A DNA stretch of 6,635 nt from Phycisphaerales bacterium (GTDB taxonomy: Bacteria > Planctomycetota > Phycisphaerae > SM23-33), in contig DNAS01000041.1 of assembly GCA_003485185.1 (NCBI GenBank), positions 1-6,635 of the forward strand. The letters are read 5' to 3'. The notes beneath the pieces were generated by a model, which saw only the letters and a list, made by a program, of their open reading frames with translations, was not told where the DNA came from and did not search any database. The translations under genes and the position numbers were made by a program. Positions 1 through 5,727 of the stretch are shown piece after piece (position 1 is the stretch's first letter; each line of letters begins with the position of its first letter).

Positions 1-270
1 GCCCCCGCCCCCGCCAAACCCGCCGAGAACCTCCTGGAAGTCAAGAGCCCCATGGTGGGAACCTTCTACGCCGCCCCCAGCCCCGACAGCGAGCCCTATA
101 TCGCCGTCGGACAGGCCATCTCCGACGACTCCGTGGTCTGCATCGTCGAGGCCATGAAGGTGATGAACGAGATCAAGGCCGAGTGCGCCGGAACCATCAC
201 CGAGGTCTGCGTCAAGAACGCCCAGCCGGTCGAGTTCGGGCAGGTCCTGTTCCGCGTCAAACCCGCCTAA
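1..270 (+). CDS. accB: Biotin carboxyl carrier protein of acetyl-CoA carboxylase, C-terminal part (5' end outside window)
   Basis: AccB carries the biotin that AccC carboxylates and that the carboxyltransferase (AccA/AccD) then uses to make malonyl-CoA, the first committed step of fatty acid synthesis in the cytoplasm. The visible 89 codons begin with an Ala/Pro/Lys-rich linker (APAPAKPAE), then the biotinyl/lipoyl domain from SPMVGTFY to the end. The biotin attachment motif EAMKVMNEI is intact, with the acceptor lysine at 157-159, and the C-terminal half-barrel ends in GQVLFRVKPA as in complete BCCPs. The frame is open to base 1, so the N-terminal domain lies upstream of the window and the ATG at 52 is internal. 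It is followed after 15 bases by accC, the usual accBC order. What is seen is the motif and the order; the family assignment is secure. Confidence 0.95.
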   Translation, partial: APAPAKPAENLLEVKSPMVGTFYAAPSPDSEPYIAVGQAISDDSVVCIVEAMKVMNEIKAECAGTITEVCVKNAQPVEFGQVLFRVKPA

Positions 271-272
271 CC

Positions 273-279
273 GAAGGGA
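273..279 (+). promoter_or_regulatory. Ribosome binding site of accC
   Basis: The purine-rich GAAGGGA lies 6 bases before the ATG at 286 and directly after the accB stop. It supports that ATG as the start and supports translation of accC from a shared accBC transcript. Confidence 0.6.
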
Positions 280-285
280 CAAGAC

Positions 286-1632
286 ATGTTCTCCCGAATC
301 CTGGTGGCCAATCGGGGCGAGGTGGCGCTGCGGATCATCCGCGCGTGCAAGGAGCTGGGCGTCGAGACGGTGGCGGTCTTCTCGGAGGCCGACCGGAACG
401 CCGGATACCTTCACCTGGCCGACGACCGCATCTGCATCGGTCCCGGACCGTCGTCCGAAAGTTACCTGAACATCCCGCGGATCATCGCGGCCGCGGAAAT
501 CGCCGACGTCGAGGCGATCCATCCGGGCTACGGGTTCCTGGCGGAAAACTCCCACTTCGCCGAAATCTGCCGGTCGTGCAAGATCGAGTTCATTGGCCCG
601 AGCGTCGACAGCATGCACCGCCTGGGCGACAAGATTCAGGCCAAGGCGCTGGCGAAGAAGGCGAACGTGCCGACCGCGCCGGACAGCGACGGACCGGTGG
701 AGACGGTGGACGCGGCAGTGCGGATCGCCCGCGAGATCGGGTACCCGGTGGCGCTGAAGGCGGCGGCGGGCGGCGGGGGGCGCGGAATCCGCTTCGCCCA
801 CAACGAGGCGACGCTCAAGAGCCTCTTCAAGCAGGCGCAGGCCGAGGCGGAAATCGCCTTCGGCGACGGGCGCCTCTACATGGAAAAGTGCATCGAGAAC
901 TTCCGCCACATCGAGGTGCAGATCCTCGGCGACACGCACGGGAACATCGTGCATCTCTGGGAGCGAGAGTGCTCCGTGCAGCGCCGCCGGCAGAAGGTCA
1001 TCGAGGAGACGCCCTCGCCCAGCCTGACGCCGGAAAAGCGCCAGGAGGTCTGCACGGCGGCCGTCCGTCTGGCCCAGGAAGTGGGCTACCACAACGCCGG
1101 GACCGTCGAGTTCATGTACGACCAGGAAGGCAAGTTCCACTTCCTCGAGGTCAACACCCGAATCCAGGTGGAGCACCCGGTGACCGAGATGGTCACGGGC
1201 GTGGACCTGGTGAAGTGGCAGATCCGCATCGCGGCGGGCGAACCGCTGACGCTGAAGCAGGAAGACATCCGCCAGCAGGGCTCGGCCATCGAGTGCCGGA
1301 TCAACGCCGAGGACCCGTCGAAGGGGTTCCGCCCCTCGCCGGGGCGAGTGGAGGCGTTCGTGGCGCCCGGCGGGCCCGGAGTGCGGTGGGACTCGCACGT
1401 CTACCAGGGCTACGAGATTCCGCCCACCTATGACAGCCTGATCGGAAAGCTGATCGTCCACCGTCCGACGCGCCAGGAGGCCATTGTCACCGCCCGGCGG
1501 GCGCTGGAGGAGTTCGTCTTCTTCCCCACCAAGACGACCATCCCCCTGTGCCGGGACATCCTCGCGAGCGACCATTTCGCCCGGGGGCAGTGGGACACGA
1601 CATACATCGAACGGGAAATGCTGAAAAGCTGA
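286..1632 (+). CDS. accC: Biotin carboxylase subunit of acetyl-CoA carboxylase
   Basis: AccC uses ATP and bicarbonate to carboxylate the biotin on AccB. At 448 aa it matches the usual length (E. coli about 449). The N-terminal biotin carboxylase domain starts MFSRILVANRGEVALRI and includes HPGYGFLAEN (79-88). The ATP-grasp domain has the lysine and glycine-rich loop KAAAGGGGRG (158-167), ENFRHIEVQ (204-212), and QRRRQKVIEE (232-241). The metal and catalytic residues E275, E288, N290, R292, Q294, V295 and E296 sit in FLEVNTRIQVEHPVTEM, and R338 is in ECRINAEDP. The C-terminal domain (FRPSPGRV onward) is complete. All known key residues are present, so an active enzyme is expected. It follows accB by 15 bases and precedes pfp by 26, so the three are probably one operon. 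The carboxyltransferase genes are not in this window. Pyruvate or propionyl-CoA carboxylase subunits share this fold, but the stand-alone length and the accB neighbour argue for ACC. Confidence 0.97.
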   Translation: MFSRILVANRGEVALRIIRACKELGVETVAVFSEADRNAGYLHLADDRICIGPGPSSESYLNIPRIIAAAEIADVEAIHPGYGFLAENSHFAEICRSCKIEFIGPSVDSMHRLGDKIQAKALAKKANVPTAPDSDGPVETVDAAVRIAREIGYPVALKAAAGGGGRGIRFAHNEATLKSLFKQAQAEAEIAFGDGRLYMEKCIENFRHIEVQILGDTHGNIVHLWERECSVQRRRQKVIEETPSPSLTPEKRQEVCTAAVRLAQEVGYHNAGTVEFMYDQEGKFHFLEVNTRIQVEHPVTEMVTGVDLVKWQIRIAAGEPLTLKQEDIRQQGSAIECRINAEDPSKGFRPSPGRVEAFVAPGGPGVRWDSHVYQGYEIPPTYDSLIGKLIVHRPTRQEAIVTARRALEEFVFFPTKTTIPLCRDILASDHFARGQWDTTYIEREMLKS

Positions 1633-1646
1633 GGCAACCTCCGGAA

Positions 1647-1651
1647 AGGGA
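1647..1651 (+). promoter_or_regulatory. Ribosome binding site that sets the pfp start
   Basis: AGGGA (within GGAAAGGGAAG) is 7 bases before the ATG at 1659. The frame also opens further upstream to an ATG at 1548, but that start lies inside accC, has no such site, and would add 37 residues unlike any phosphofructokinase. The 1659 start begins with the family's N-terminal strand and GQSGGPT loop. Confidence 0.65.
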
Positions 1652-1658
1652 AGTGTTC

Positions 1659-2879
1659 ATGGCGCAACTGATTCAAGGCAACGCGGTGATCGGGCAGTCG
1701 GGTGGGCCGACGGCCGTCATCAACCAGTCGCTGGTCGGCGTGGTCGAGAGCATCGGGAAGATCAAACAGATTGGCAAGCTCCTGGGCGCGCGACACGGTG
1801 TGCGAGGCATCGTCGAGGAGAAATTCATCGACCTGAAGAAGGTGGGCAAGGGCGTTCTGGAGGCCGTCGCGCAGACGCCGGCGGCGGCGCTGGGCTCCAG
1901 CCGCGACAAGCCAGACCGCGCCTACTGCGAGCGGATCTTCAAGGTCTTCGAGAAGAACAACGTCCGCTACTTCTTTTACATCGGCGGGAACGACTCGGCC
2001 GACGCCGCGCGGATCGTCAACGAGATGGCGAAGGCGGCGGGCTACGAGCTGCGCGTCTTCCACGTTCCCAAGACCATCGACAACGACCTTCGCGTGACGG
2101 ACCACTGCCCCGGGTACGGCTCGGCGGCGCGGTTCGTGGCGTCGGCGTTCATGGGCGACGACCGCGACAGCGCCTCGCTCCCGGGCATCAAGATCAACGT
2201 GGTGATGGGCCGGCACGCGGGCTGGCTGACTGCCGCCAGCGTCCTGGGACGCATGGACGCCAAGTGCGGACCGCACCTGGTCTACGTGCCCGAGGTGGCG
2301 TTCTCGCTCGACCGTTTCGTCCACGATGTGGGCGAGGTCTACGGCAAGCTGGGCCGCTGCCAGATCGCCGTGTCCGAGGGAATCGCCGACGAGCAGCACA
2401 AGGCGATCGCGGCCGTGCTGGCCGAAAAGCTGGGCAAGGAAGTTGAGCGCGACAGCCACGGAAACGTGCAGCTGTCCGGCTCGGGCGCGCTGGGCGATTT
2501 CCTGGCCGATTACGTGAAGCAGGAACTCGGCCGGATCACCGGAAAGAAGCTCCGCGTGCGGGCGGACACGTTCGGATACCTCCAGCGCAGCTTCGCGGGA
2601 TACGCCTCGCCGATCGACCAGGCCGAGGCCCGCATGTGCGGGCGCAAGGCGGTCGAGTTCGCCCTCAAGGGCGACCTGGACGGTTCGGTGGCGATGAAGC
2701 GGGCCAAGGGCGCCTACAAGATCAGCTACTTCCGCGCCGAGCTGAAGGACGTCGCGCGGGAGACCAAGGACCTGCCGAAGTCGTTCATCAACAAGGCCGG
2801 AAACGGCGTCACGCCGGCGTTCGCCAAGTACGCCCTGCCGCTCGTCGGCGAATTGCCGGTCATCGGAAAACTCGCATAG
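1659..2879 (+). CDS. pfp: 6-phosphofructokinase, probably pyrophosphate-dependent
   Basis: This enzyme interconverts fructose 6-phosphate and fructose 1,6-bisphosphate in glycolysis. The 406-aa protein starts MAQLIQGNAVIGQSGGPT, the phosphate-binding loop of the PFK superfamily. It has GGNDS at 109-113, PKTIDND at 137-143 (catalytic Asp141 and Asp143), GYGSAARF, MGRHAGW at 183-189 and a C-terminal GYLQRSFAGYASPIDQAEA. In ATP-dependent PFKs the first two motifs read GGDGS and PGTIDND. Asp in place of the second-motif Gly (D112) and Lys in place of the Gly (K138) are the established marks of PPi-dependent enzymes, which are reversible. At 406 aa it is longer than the ATP-PFK of about 320 aa and fits the bacterial PPi-PFK group. 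It lies 26 bases after accC and is followed by a probable terminator, so it is the last gene of the accBC operon. The phosphoryl donor is inferred from motifs; family membership is certain. Confidence 0.9.
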   Translation: MAQLIQGNAVIGQSGGPTAVINQSLVGVVESIGKIKQIGKLLGARHGVRGIVEEKFIDLKKVGKGVLEAVAQTPAAALGSSRDKPDRAYCERIFKVFEKNNVRYFFYIGGNDSADAARIVNEMAKAAGYELRVFHVPKTIDNDLRVTDHCPGYGSAARFVASAFMGDDRDSASLPGIKINVVMGRHAGWLTAASVLGRMDAKCGPHLVYVPEVAFSLDRFVHDVGEVYGKLGRCQIAVSEGIADEQHKAIAAVLAEKLGKEVERDSHGNVQLSGSGALGDFLADYVKQELGRITGKKLRVRADTFGYLQRSFAGYASPIDQAEARMCGRKAVEFALKGDLDGSVAMKRAKGAYKISYFRAELKDVARETKDLPKSFINKAGNGVTPAFAKYALPLVGELPVIGKLA

Positions 2880-2888
2880 ATTTTACGC

Positions 2889-2913
2889 GTGGGTGCAGAG
2901 TATCCACTTTTTT
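2889..2913 (+). terminator. Probable intrinsic terminator of the accBC-pfp operon
   Basis: Ten bases after the pfp stop, GTGGGTG (2889-2895) can pair with TATCCAC (2901-2907): seven pairs including two G-U, with a CAGAG loop. It is followed at once by six T (2908-2913). The stem is modest in strength. The same GTGGGTG could instead pair perfectly with CACCCAC at 2931-2937, which would break the terminator stem. Confidence 0.5.
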
Positions 2914-2952
2914 CCGTTCTTCGCCTGATACACCCACAAGCCGGTAGGCGTT

Positions 2953-3096
2953 ATGACGCAAGTCTGCATTCAAGTCGTTGTTTTTTCGGTGATTGGAGCC
3001 GTCGTGTATGGCCTTGGTCGGCTGTTGCGGTGTCAGCCGATGACGATCACCCTGGCCCATCCGAAAAAAGCACCATGCACGCACTCGTTTCCGTGA
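2953..3096 (+). CDS. Possible small membrane protein, or the frameshifted N-terminus of the CPBP gene
   Basis: This 47-codon ORF starts at an ATG with AGG four bases upstream. It encodes one clear hydrophobic segment (roughly residues 4-25, from VCIQVVVF to GLGRLL) followed by a polar tail, and it ends inside the start of the CPBP gene, overlapping it by 22 bases in another frame. I do not recognise it. It could be a real small membrane protein coupled to the CPBP gene, or chance. It could also be the true first membrane helix of the CPBP protein, cut off by a one-base loss in the A6 run at 3064-3069. One extra A there would join the two frames into a single protein of about 249 aa. No homology search was possible, so the call is weak. 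Confidence 0.25.
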   Translation: MTQVCIQVVVFSVIGAVVYGLGRLLRCQPMTITLAHPKKAPCTHSFP

Positions 3097-3701
3097 CCAT
3101 CAGCATGACGATCATCGTGCTGCTTATGATCAGGCAAGTACTGAGGCACAGGATATCTGAAGCCAAGATCGACAGCTTTGCAGATCTTCTACCTCAATTC
3201 ATCGTCCTCGTTACCTATGGGTTGCCCGCTGCAATATTTCTCATCAAGGATAAAGAAAGGCTTCGTAGCGTAGGTATTACGACTCACAACCTCTGGCAGG
3301 CGAGCCTGATTGGCTTTCTGTTGGCGGGGACTACGTTGGTGTTTGGTGAAGGTGGTCCGGAAGGCGTCTTGCACAAGATCCAACCGCAACGTCTTCTGAG
3401 CTTGGTATACTTCGCTTTCGTCGGTTTCGGCGAGGAATTTCTTTTCCGAGGCTATTTACAGAACCGTGCGGTCGCGTGGCTGGGTACGTGGCGTGGATGG
3501 CTCCTGGCGTCCGTGGTAATGGCTATCGTACATTTTCCCCATCGTTTACTGTTCGGGAGGATGACGGTATTGGAGGCCACAATCGCTTCCGCGGCGCTTA
3601 TCCCTGTGAGTCTTCTTATGGGATTTGTTATGCTGCGAACAAAGAATATCGTAGCTCCTGGTTTGTTCCACACGTTCGCCAATTGGACGTCCAATTTGTG
3701 A
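3075..3701 (+). CDS. CPBP family intramembrane metalloprotease (CAAX protease / Abi type)
   Basis: Members of this family are membrane-embedded proteases related to the CAAX prenyl endopeptidase Rce1. In bacteria some process or give immunity to bacteriocin-type peptides, and the substrate is usually unknown. Taken from the ATG at 3075 the protein is 208 aa with about six or seven hydrophobic segments. The three family motifs are present: EEFLFRG (Glu120, Glu121, Arg125), VHFPH (His153 and His156), and HTFAN near the C-terminus (His199, Asn203), so the active site looks intact. The ribosome binding site is poor (GAAAAAAG upstream), and the frame stays open back to a GTG at 2889, but that extension is polar and falls in the terminator, so I prefer 3075. 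G+C is clearly lower than in the operon before it (28 of 60 at 3121-3180), which suggests acquired DNA. It converges with the RAYT gene, whose last base is 7 bases from its own. The specific role cannot be told from the sequence. Confidence 0.8.
   Translation: MHALVSVTISMTIIVLLMIRQVLRHRISEAKIDSFADLLPQFIVLVTYGLPAAIFLIKDKERLRSVGITTHNLWQASLIGFLLAGTTLVFGEGGPEGVLHKIQPQRLLSLVYFAFVGFGEEFLFRGYLQNRAVAWLGTWRGWLLASVVMAIVHFPHRLLFGRMTVLEATIASAALIPVSLLMGFVMLRTKNIVAPGLFHTFANWTSNL
3681..3696. repeat. Perfect 16-base palindrome at the end of the CPBP gene
   Basis: AATTGGACGTCCAATT is its own reverse complement with no loop. It covers the last codons of the CPBP gene and lies 12 bases from the end of the convergent RAYT gene. 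It could be a protein binding site, a weak two-way transcription stop, or chance within coding sequence. No T-run follows on either side. Confidence 0.6.
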
Positions 3702-3707
3702 GGTATT

Positions 3708-4238
3708 CTATACCCGCGTCTGTTTTTTTGCGTCGGCACGAGGGCATTCCTTTTGCCAGACCCATGCAGCCGGGGCGTGGGCGGTGATGTAGCCCAGGAG
3801 CGTTTTCCAGTGCCGTTCGTCGCGGACGGCCACGACGTGGCAACCAGCCTGCCACAGCCGGCCCGGGATGCAGCGGCGTACGCGGTGAGAGGAAACCTTC
3901 TTCACCCGCCCAAGACACTGTTTTATTCCGGCGGAGGGGCATTCAACAGCGGCGTGGACGTGCCACGAATCGACGGCAATCGCGAAAACGTCAATACTCT
4001 CCTTGACGAACTGCTCCAGGCATGCCCGGGCAATGGTCTCCCGCAGAGGGGGAGCGATTTCCACGGGCGGCTTTTTCAGGGACCGCTTGGCGTGTGCGCA
4101 CAGGGCGCTGTACTCGCCCGGCGGGGGCGGGTGGCGGTAGTCGCCCTCGACGTGGCGGCAATGATGGCGCGTTCGGAACCCGCGCGGGTCGCCGGGGAGC
4201 CAACTTCCATATGTGCCCCAGCAGAGATGGTAACGCAT
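3708..4238 (-). CDS. REP-associated tyrosine transposase (RAYT; IS200-like Y1/HUH family)
   Basis: RAYTs are single-copy relatives of IS200/IS605 transposases that nick single-stranded DNA at REP hairpins and are thought to spread them. From the ATG at 4238 the protein is 176 aa. It begins MRYHLCWGTYGSWLPGDPRG, the typical opening of this group. The metal-binding HUH motif is SWHVHAAVE (His93 and His95). LWQAGCHVVAVRD (128-140) precedes the likely catalytic Tyr150 in LLGYITAHAP. The C-terminus is Lys/Arg-rich. In many relatives the motifs read NHVHLL and YI..NP, so this copy is divergent, but the key residues are present and the frame is intact. An upstream ATG at 4325 would add 29 residues read through a REP hairpin and is unlikely. 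Two inverted REP-like hairpins lie just 5' of the gene, supporting the RAYT assignment over an ordinary IS200. No insertion-sequence ends are seen on the 3' side. Confidence 0.82.
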   Translation of the reverse strand: MRYHLCWGTYGSWLPGDPRGFRTRHHCRHVEGDYRHPPPPGEYSALCAHAKRSLKKPPVEIAPPLRETIARACLEQFVKESIDVFAIAVDSWHVHAAVECPSAGIKQCLGRVKKVSSHRVRRCIPGRLWQAGCHVVAVRDERHWKTLLGYITAHAPAAWVWQKECPRADAKKQTRV

Positions 4239-4240
4239 GG

Positions 4241-4254
4241 AAGCGAATCCCCTT
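4241..4254 (-). promoter_or_regulatory. RAYT ribosome binding site overlapping a REP-like 11-mer
   Basis: Read on the - strand, AAGGGG lies about 10 bases before the RAYT ATG at 4238 and supports that start. The following GGGATTCGCTT (4241-4251) is identical to 11 bases of the REP hairpin at 4375-4403, where it spans the stem-loop junction. The match may be a decayed half-REP or chance. Confidence 0.4.
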
Positions 4255-4284
4255 ACAATAGTGGTTTTTGTTTTTTCGATTTGT

Positions 4285-4317
4285 CCCGGGGTTTCGCTTT
4301 GCTCAACCCCGGGCGTT
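4285..4317 (+). repeat. REP-like hairpin, copy 1 (forward)
   Basis: A perfect 9-base stem CCCGGGGTT / AACCCCGGG (4285-4293 and 4305-4313) encloses the 11-base loop TCGCTTTGCTC, and CGTT follows. The loop and the CGTT flank recur in inverse orientation in copy 2. The element lies between the RAYT gene and apgM, in the RAYT leader. Confidence 0.85.
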
Positions 4318-4370
4318 ATACCCAACGTCGCTCATTTCTTTCGATGCTCATTCAACGTCAGGGTTTCCCC

Positions 4371-4403
4371 AACGCCCAGGGATGAGCAAAGCGAATCCCT
4401 GGG
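4371..4403 (-). repeat. REP-like hairpin, copy 2 (inverted)
   Basis: On the + strand this reads AACG, then the 9-base stem CCCAGGGAT / ATCCCTGGG (4375-4383 and 4395-4403) around GAGCAAAGCGA, the exact reverse complement of the copy 1 loop. Stem positions 4 and 8 differ from copy 1 and are matched by compensating changes, so pairing is kept. It lies 24 bases downstream of the apgM stop, so it would also form a hairpin in the apgM transcript and could protect or end it. Confidence 0.85.
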
Positions 4404-4427
4404 ATCTATTGAATCGCACCCGCAACA

Positions 4428-5642
4428 TTACGCGCCGAATTTTTCCAGTTTGTCGGCGTGGGCCATCGCCAGCGGGATGATCTCCTTGGACGGGATCGTG
4501 CCGATCTGCCCGGCGCGGCAGGAGACTTCGTCGAATCGTTTTCCGTCGCCGCCGCGGAGGTGCGGCGCGTGCATCAGCACGGGCACGGGGTGCCACGAGT
4601 GGCTCTTCATGCTCGGCGGGGTGGAGTGGTCGCCCGTGACGATCAGCACGTCGGGTTTGGCCTTAAGCAGCGCGGGGATGGCCGCGTCCATCTCCTCGAT
4701 CCGCTGGATCTTGGCGGGCAGGTCGCCGTCCTCGCCGGTCTTGTCGGTGTATTTGAAGTGGGCGAAGACGAACGTGTGGTCCTTCATCGCCTTGGCGGCC
4801 TCGGCGCAGACGTCGGCCGCCGTCGTCGGCTGGGAGACCACCGGCATGCCCACCAGCCGCGCGACGCCGCGATACATCGGGTATCCGGCGACGGCGGCGG
4901 GTTTGAGCTGGAACCGCTCCTCGAAGCTCGGCCAGTCGGGCGCCTTGGCGAACCCGCGCCCGAGGATCATGTTGGCCTTTTTCTCGCTCGCGAGGATGCC
5001 TTTGACCTGGTCGAGGATGTCCGCGACCATCAGCGCGGTGCGGGACGCGTCGTGCGGGGGGCGGTCGGGCCGCAGGGGCGGCACGCCGACGGCCTGCGGG
5101 TCGGTGTCGCCGATGTTGTCGTCGAGCCCGTCGCCGCGGAGCACCAGCACGGCGCGGTGCTCGGCCTCGGTCTCCCAGAACAGTTCCACGCCGGGCGGCG
5201 GGGAGAGCTTCTGGCGGATCAGCGCCAGCACGCGGCGGTTCTCCGAATCGGGAATGCGTCCCGCGCGGCGGTCGGTGATGTTGCCCGCGGCGTCGAGGGT
5301 GCAGAAGTTCAGGCGGGCCGCCACGTCGCGCTTGGTCAGCGCGAACTCCACGCCCAGCGCGCTGAGCACGCCTCGCCCGACCTGGAAGACCAGCGGGTCG
5401 TAGCCGAACAGGCCGAGGTGCCCCGGGCCGCTGCCGGGCGTCACGCCGGTGGCCACGGGCGTCAGCAGGCCCAGCGCGCTGCGGGCGGCCAGCGCGTCGA
5501 AGTTGGGGGTCTTCGCCTGCCACAGGGCCGTGCCCTTGCCCGCGTTGTCGCAGTCGCCCAGGCCGTCCATCACCAGCAGGACGATCCGCTTGTCGTTGGT
5601 CTTGGCCAGCGAGGAAATCAGCTTTCCGTACGTGTCTTCCAT
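4428..5642 (-). CDS. apgM: 2,3-bisphosphoglycerate-independent phosphoglycerate mutase, ApgM type
   Basis: ApgM interconverts 3- and 2-phosphoglycerate in glycolysis and gluconeogenesis in the cytoplasm, and belongs to the alkaline phosphatase superfamily with two metal ions and a phosphoserine intermediate. The 404-aa protein has VLLVMDGLGD near the N-terminus (metal ligand Asp26), TPGSGPGHLGLFGYDP with the likely nucleophile Ser71, then an inserted substrate-binding domain. Further on are HFKYTDKTGEDGD (295-307), VTGDHSTP (335-342) and SHSWHPVPVLM (347-357), which carry the remaining metal ligands. The length and the TDKTGEDGD wording fit the bacterial branch of the ApgM family, not the 510-aa GpmI. 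I start it at 5642, which has GAGGA 8 bases upstream and begins MEDTYGKLISSL. An in-frame ATG at 5660 would add six residues and has a weaker site. The REP pair and RAYT gene lie downstream. The TPR membrane protein gene ends 85 bases upstream on the same strand, so co-transcription is possible. Confidence 0.93.
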   Translation of the reverse strand: MEDTYGKLISSLAKTNDKRIVLLVMDGLGDCDNAGKGTALWQAKTPNFDALAARSALGLLTPVATGVTPGSGPGHLGLFGYDPLVFQVGRGVLSALGVEFALTKRDVAARLNFCTLDAAGNITDRRAGRIPDSENRRVLALIRQKLSPPPGVELFWETEAEHRAVLVLRGDGLDDNIGDTDPQAVGVPPLRPDRPPHDASRTALMVADILDQVKGILASEKKANMILGRGFAKAPDWPSFEERFQLKPAAVAGYPMYRGVARLVGMPVVSQPTTAADVCAEAAKAMKDHTFVFAHFKYTDKTGEDGDLPAKIQRIEEMDAAIPALLKAKPDVLIVTGDHSTPPSMKSHSWHPVPVLMHAPHLRGGDGKRFDEVSCRAGQIGTIPSKEIIPLAMAHADKLEKFGA

Positions 5643-5650
5643 CTCGTGGA

Positions 5651-5655
5651 TCCTC
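5651..5655 (-). promoter_or_regulatory. Ribosome binding site favouring the apgM start at 5642
   Basis: On the - strand GAGGA sits 8 bases before the ATG at 5642. The alternative ATG at 5660 has only GGA at 11-13 bases, so the shorter form is more likely. Confidence 0.5.
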
Positions 5656-5727
5656 GTCATGGGGTGCGGGAAATCCGTCTCAAAGCGAGCGGCGAGTGTA
5701 CCCGCCGGGCGGGAAAATTTCCACCGC

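Larger units (their letters stand above)
4285..4403. mobile_element. BIME-like unit: inverted REP pair with 53-base linker, beside its likely RAYT
   Basis: Two REP hairpins in opposite orientation with a short linker form the arrangement known as a bacterial interspersed mosaic element, which RAYT proteins are believed to mobilise. The linker (4318-4370) contains CAACGTC at 4323-4329 and 4353-4359, and GCTCATT at 4330-4336 and 4346-4352, in the order A-B-spacer-B-A. Calling it a mobile unit is an inference; copies elsewhere in the genome would be needed to prove it. Confidence 0.65.

Noticed and set aside
183..1433. 416-codon + strand frame overlapping accB and accC
   Set aside because: It is the shifted frame of accC, Arg/Gly/Pro-rich, and starts inside accB.
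1428..2459. Long open frame on the - strand (343 codons) across accC and pfp
   Set aside because: It is antisense to two certain genes, has Arg/His/Val-rich composition without motifs, and arises from the G+C-rich third codon positions of the real genes.
2922..2990. Integron attC-like site before the CPBP gene (CGCCT...AGGCG and CATTCAAGTCG resemble attC pieces)
   Set aside because: No proper GTTRRRY / RYYYAAC core sites are found, and the paired arm is only five bases.
2889..3074. GTG at 2889 as the start of the CPBP protein
   Set aside because: It lies inside the probable terminator, the 62 extra residues are polar and unlike CPBP N-termini, and there is no ribosome binding site.
4239..4325. 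Upstream start of the RAYT gene at 4325
   Set aside because: The added 29 residues are read through a REP hairpin (giving GVEQSETPG-type sequence), and the 4238 start has an AAGGGG site and the family's typical N-terminus.
5701..5713. CCCGCCGGGCGGG hairpin between apgM and the TPR gene as a terminator
   Set aside because: It has a five-base stem with a three-base loop but no T-run on either strand (AAAATTT follows), so it is more likely G+C-rich chance.
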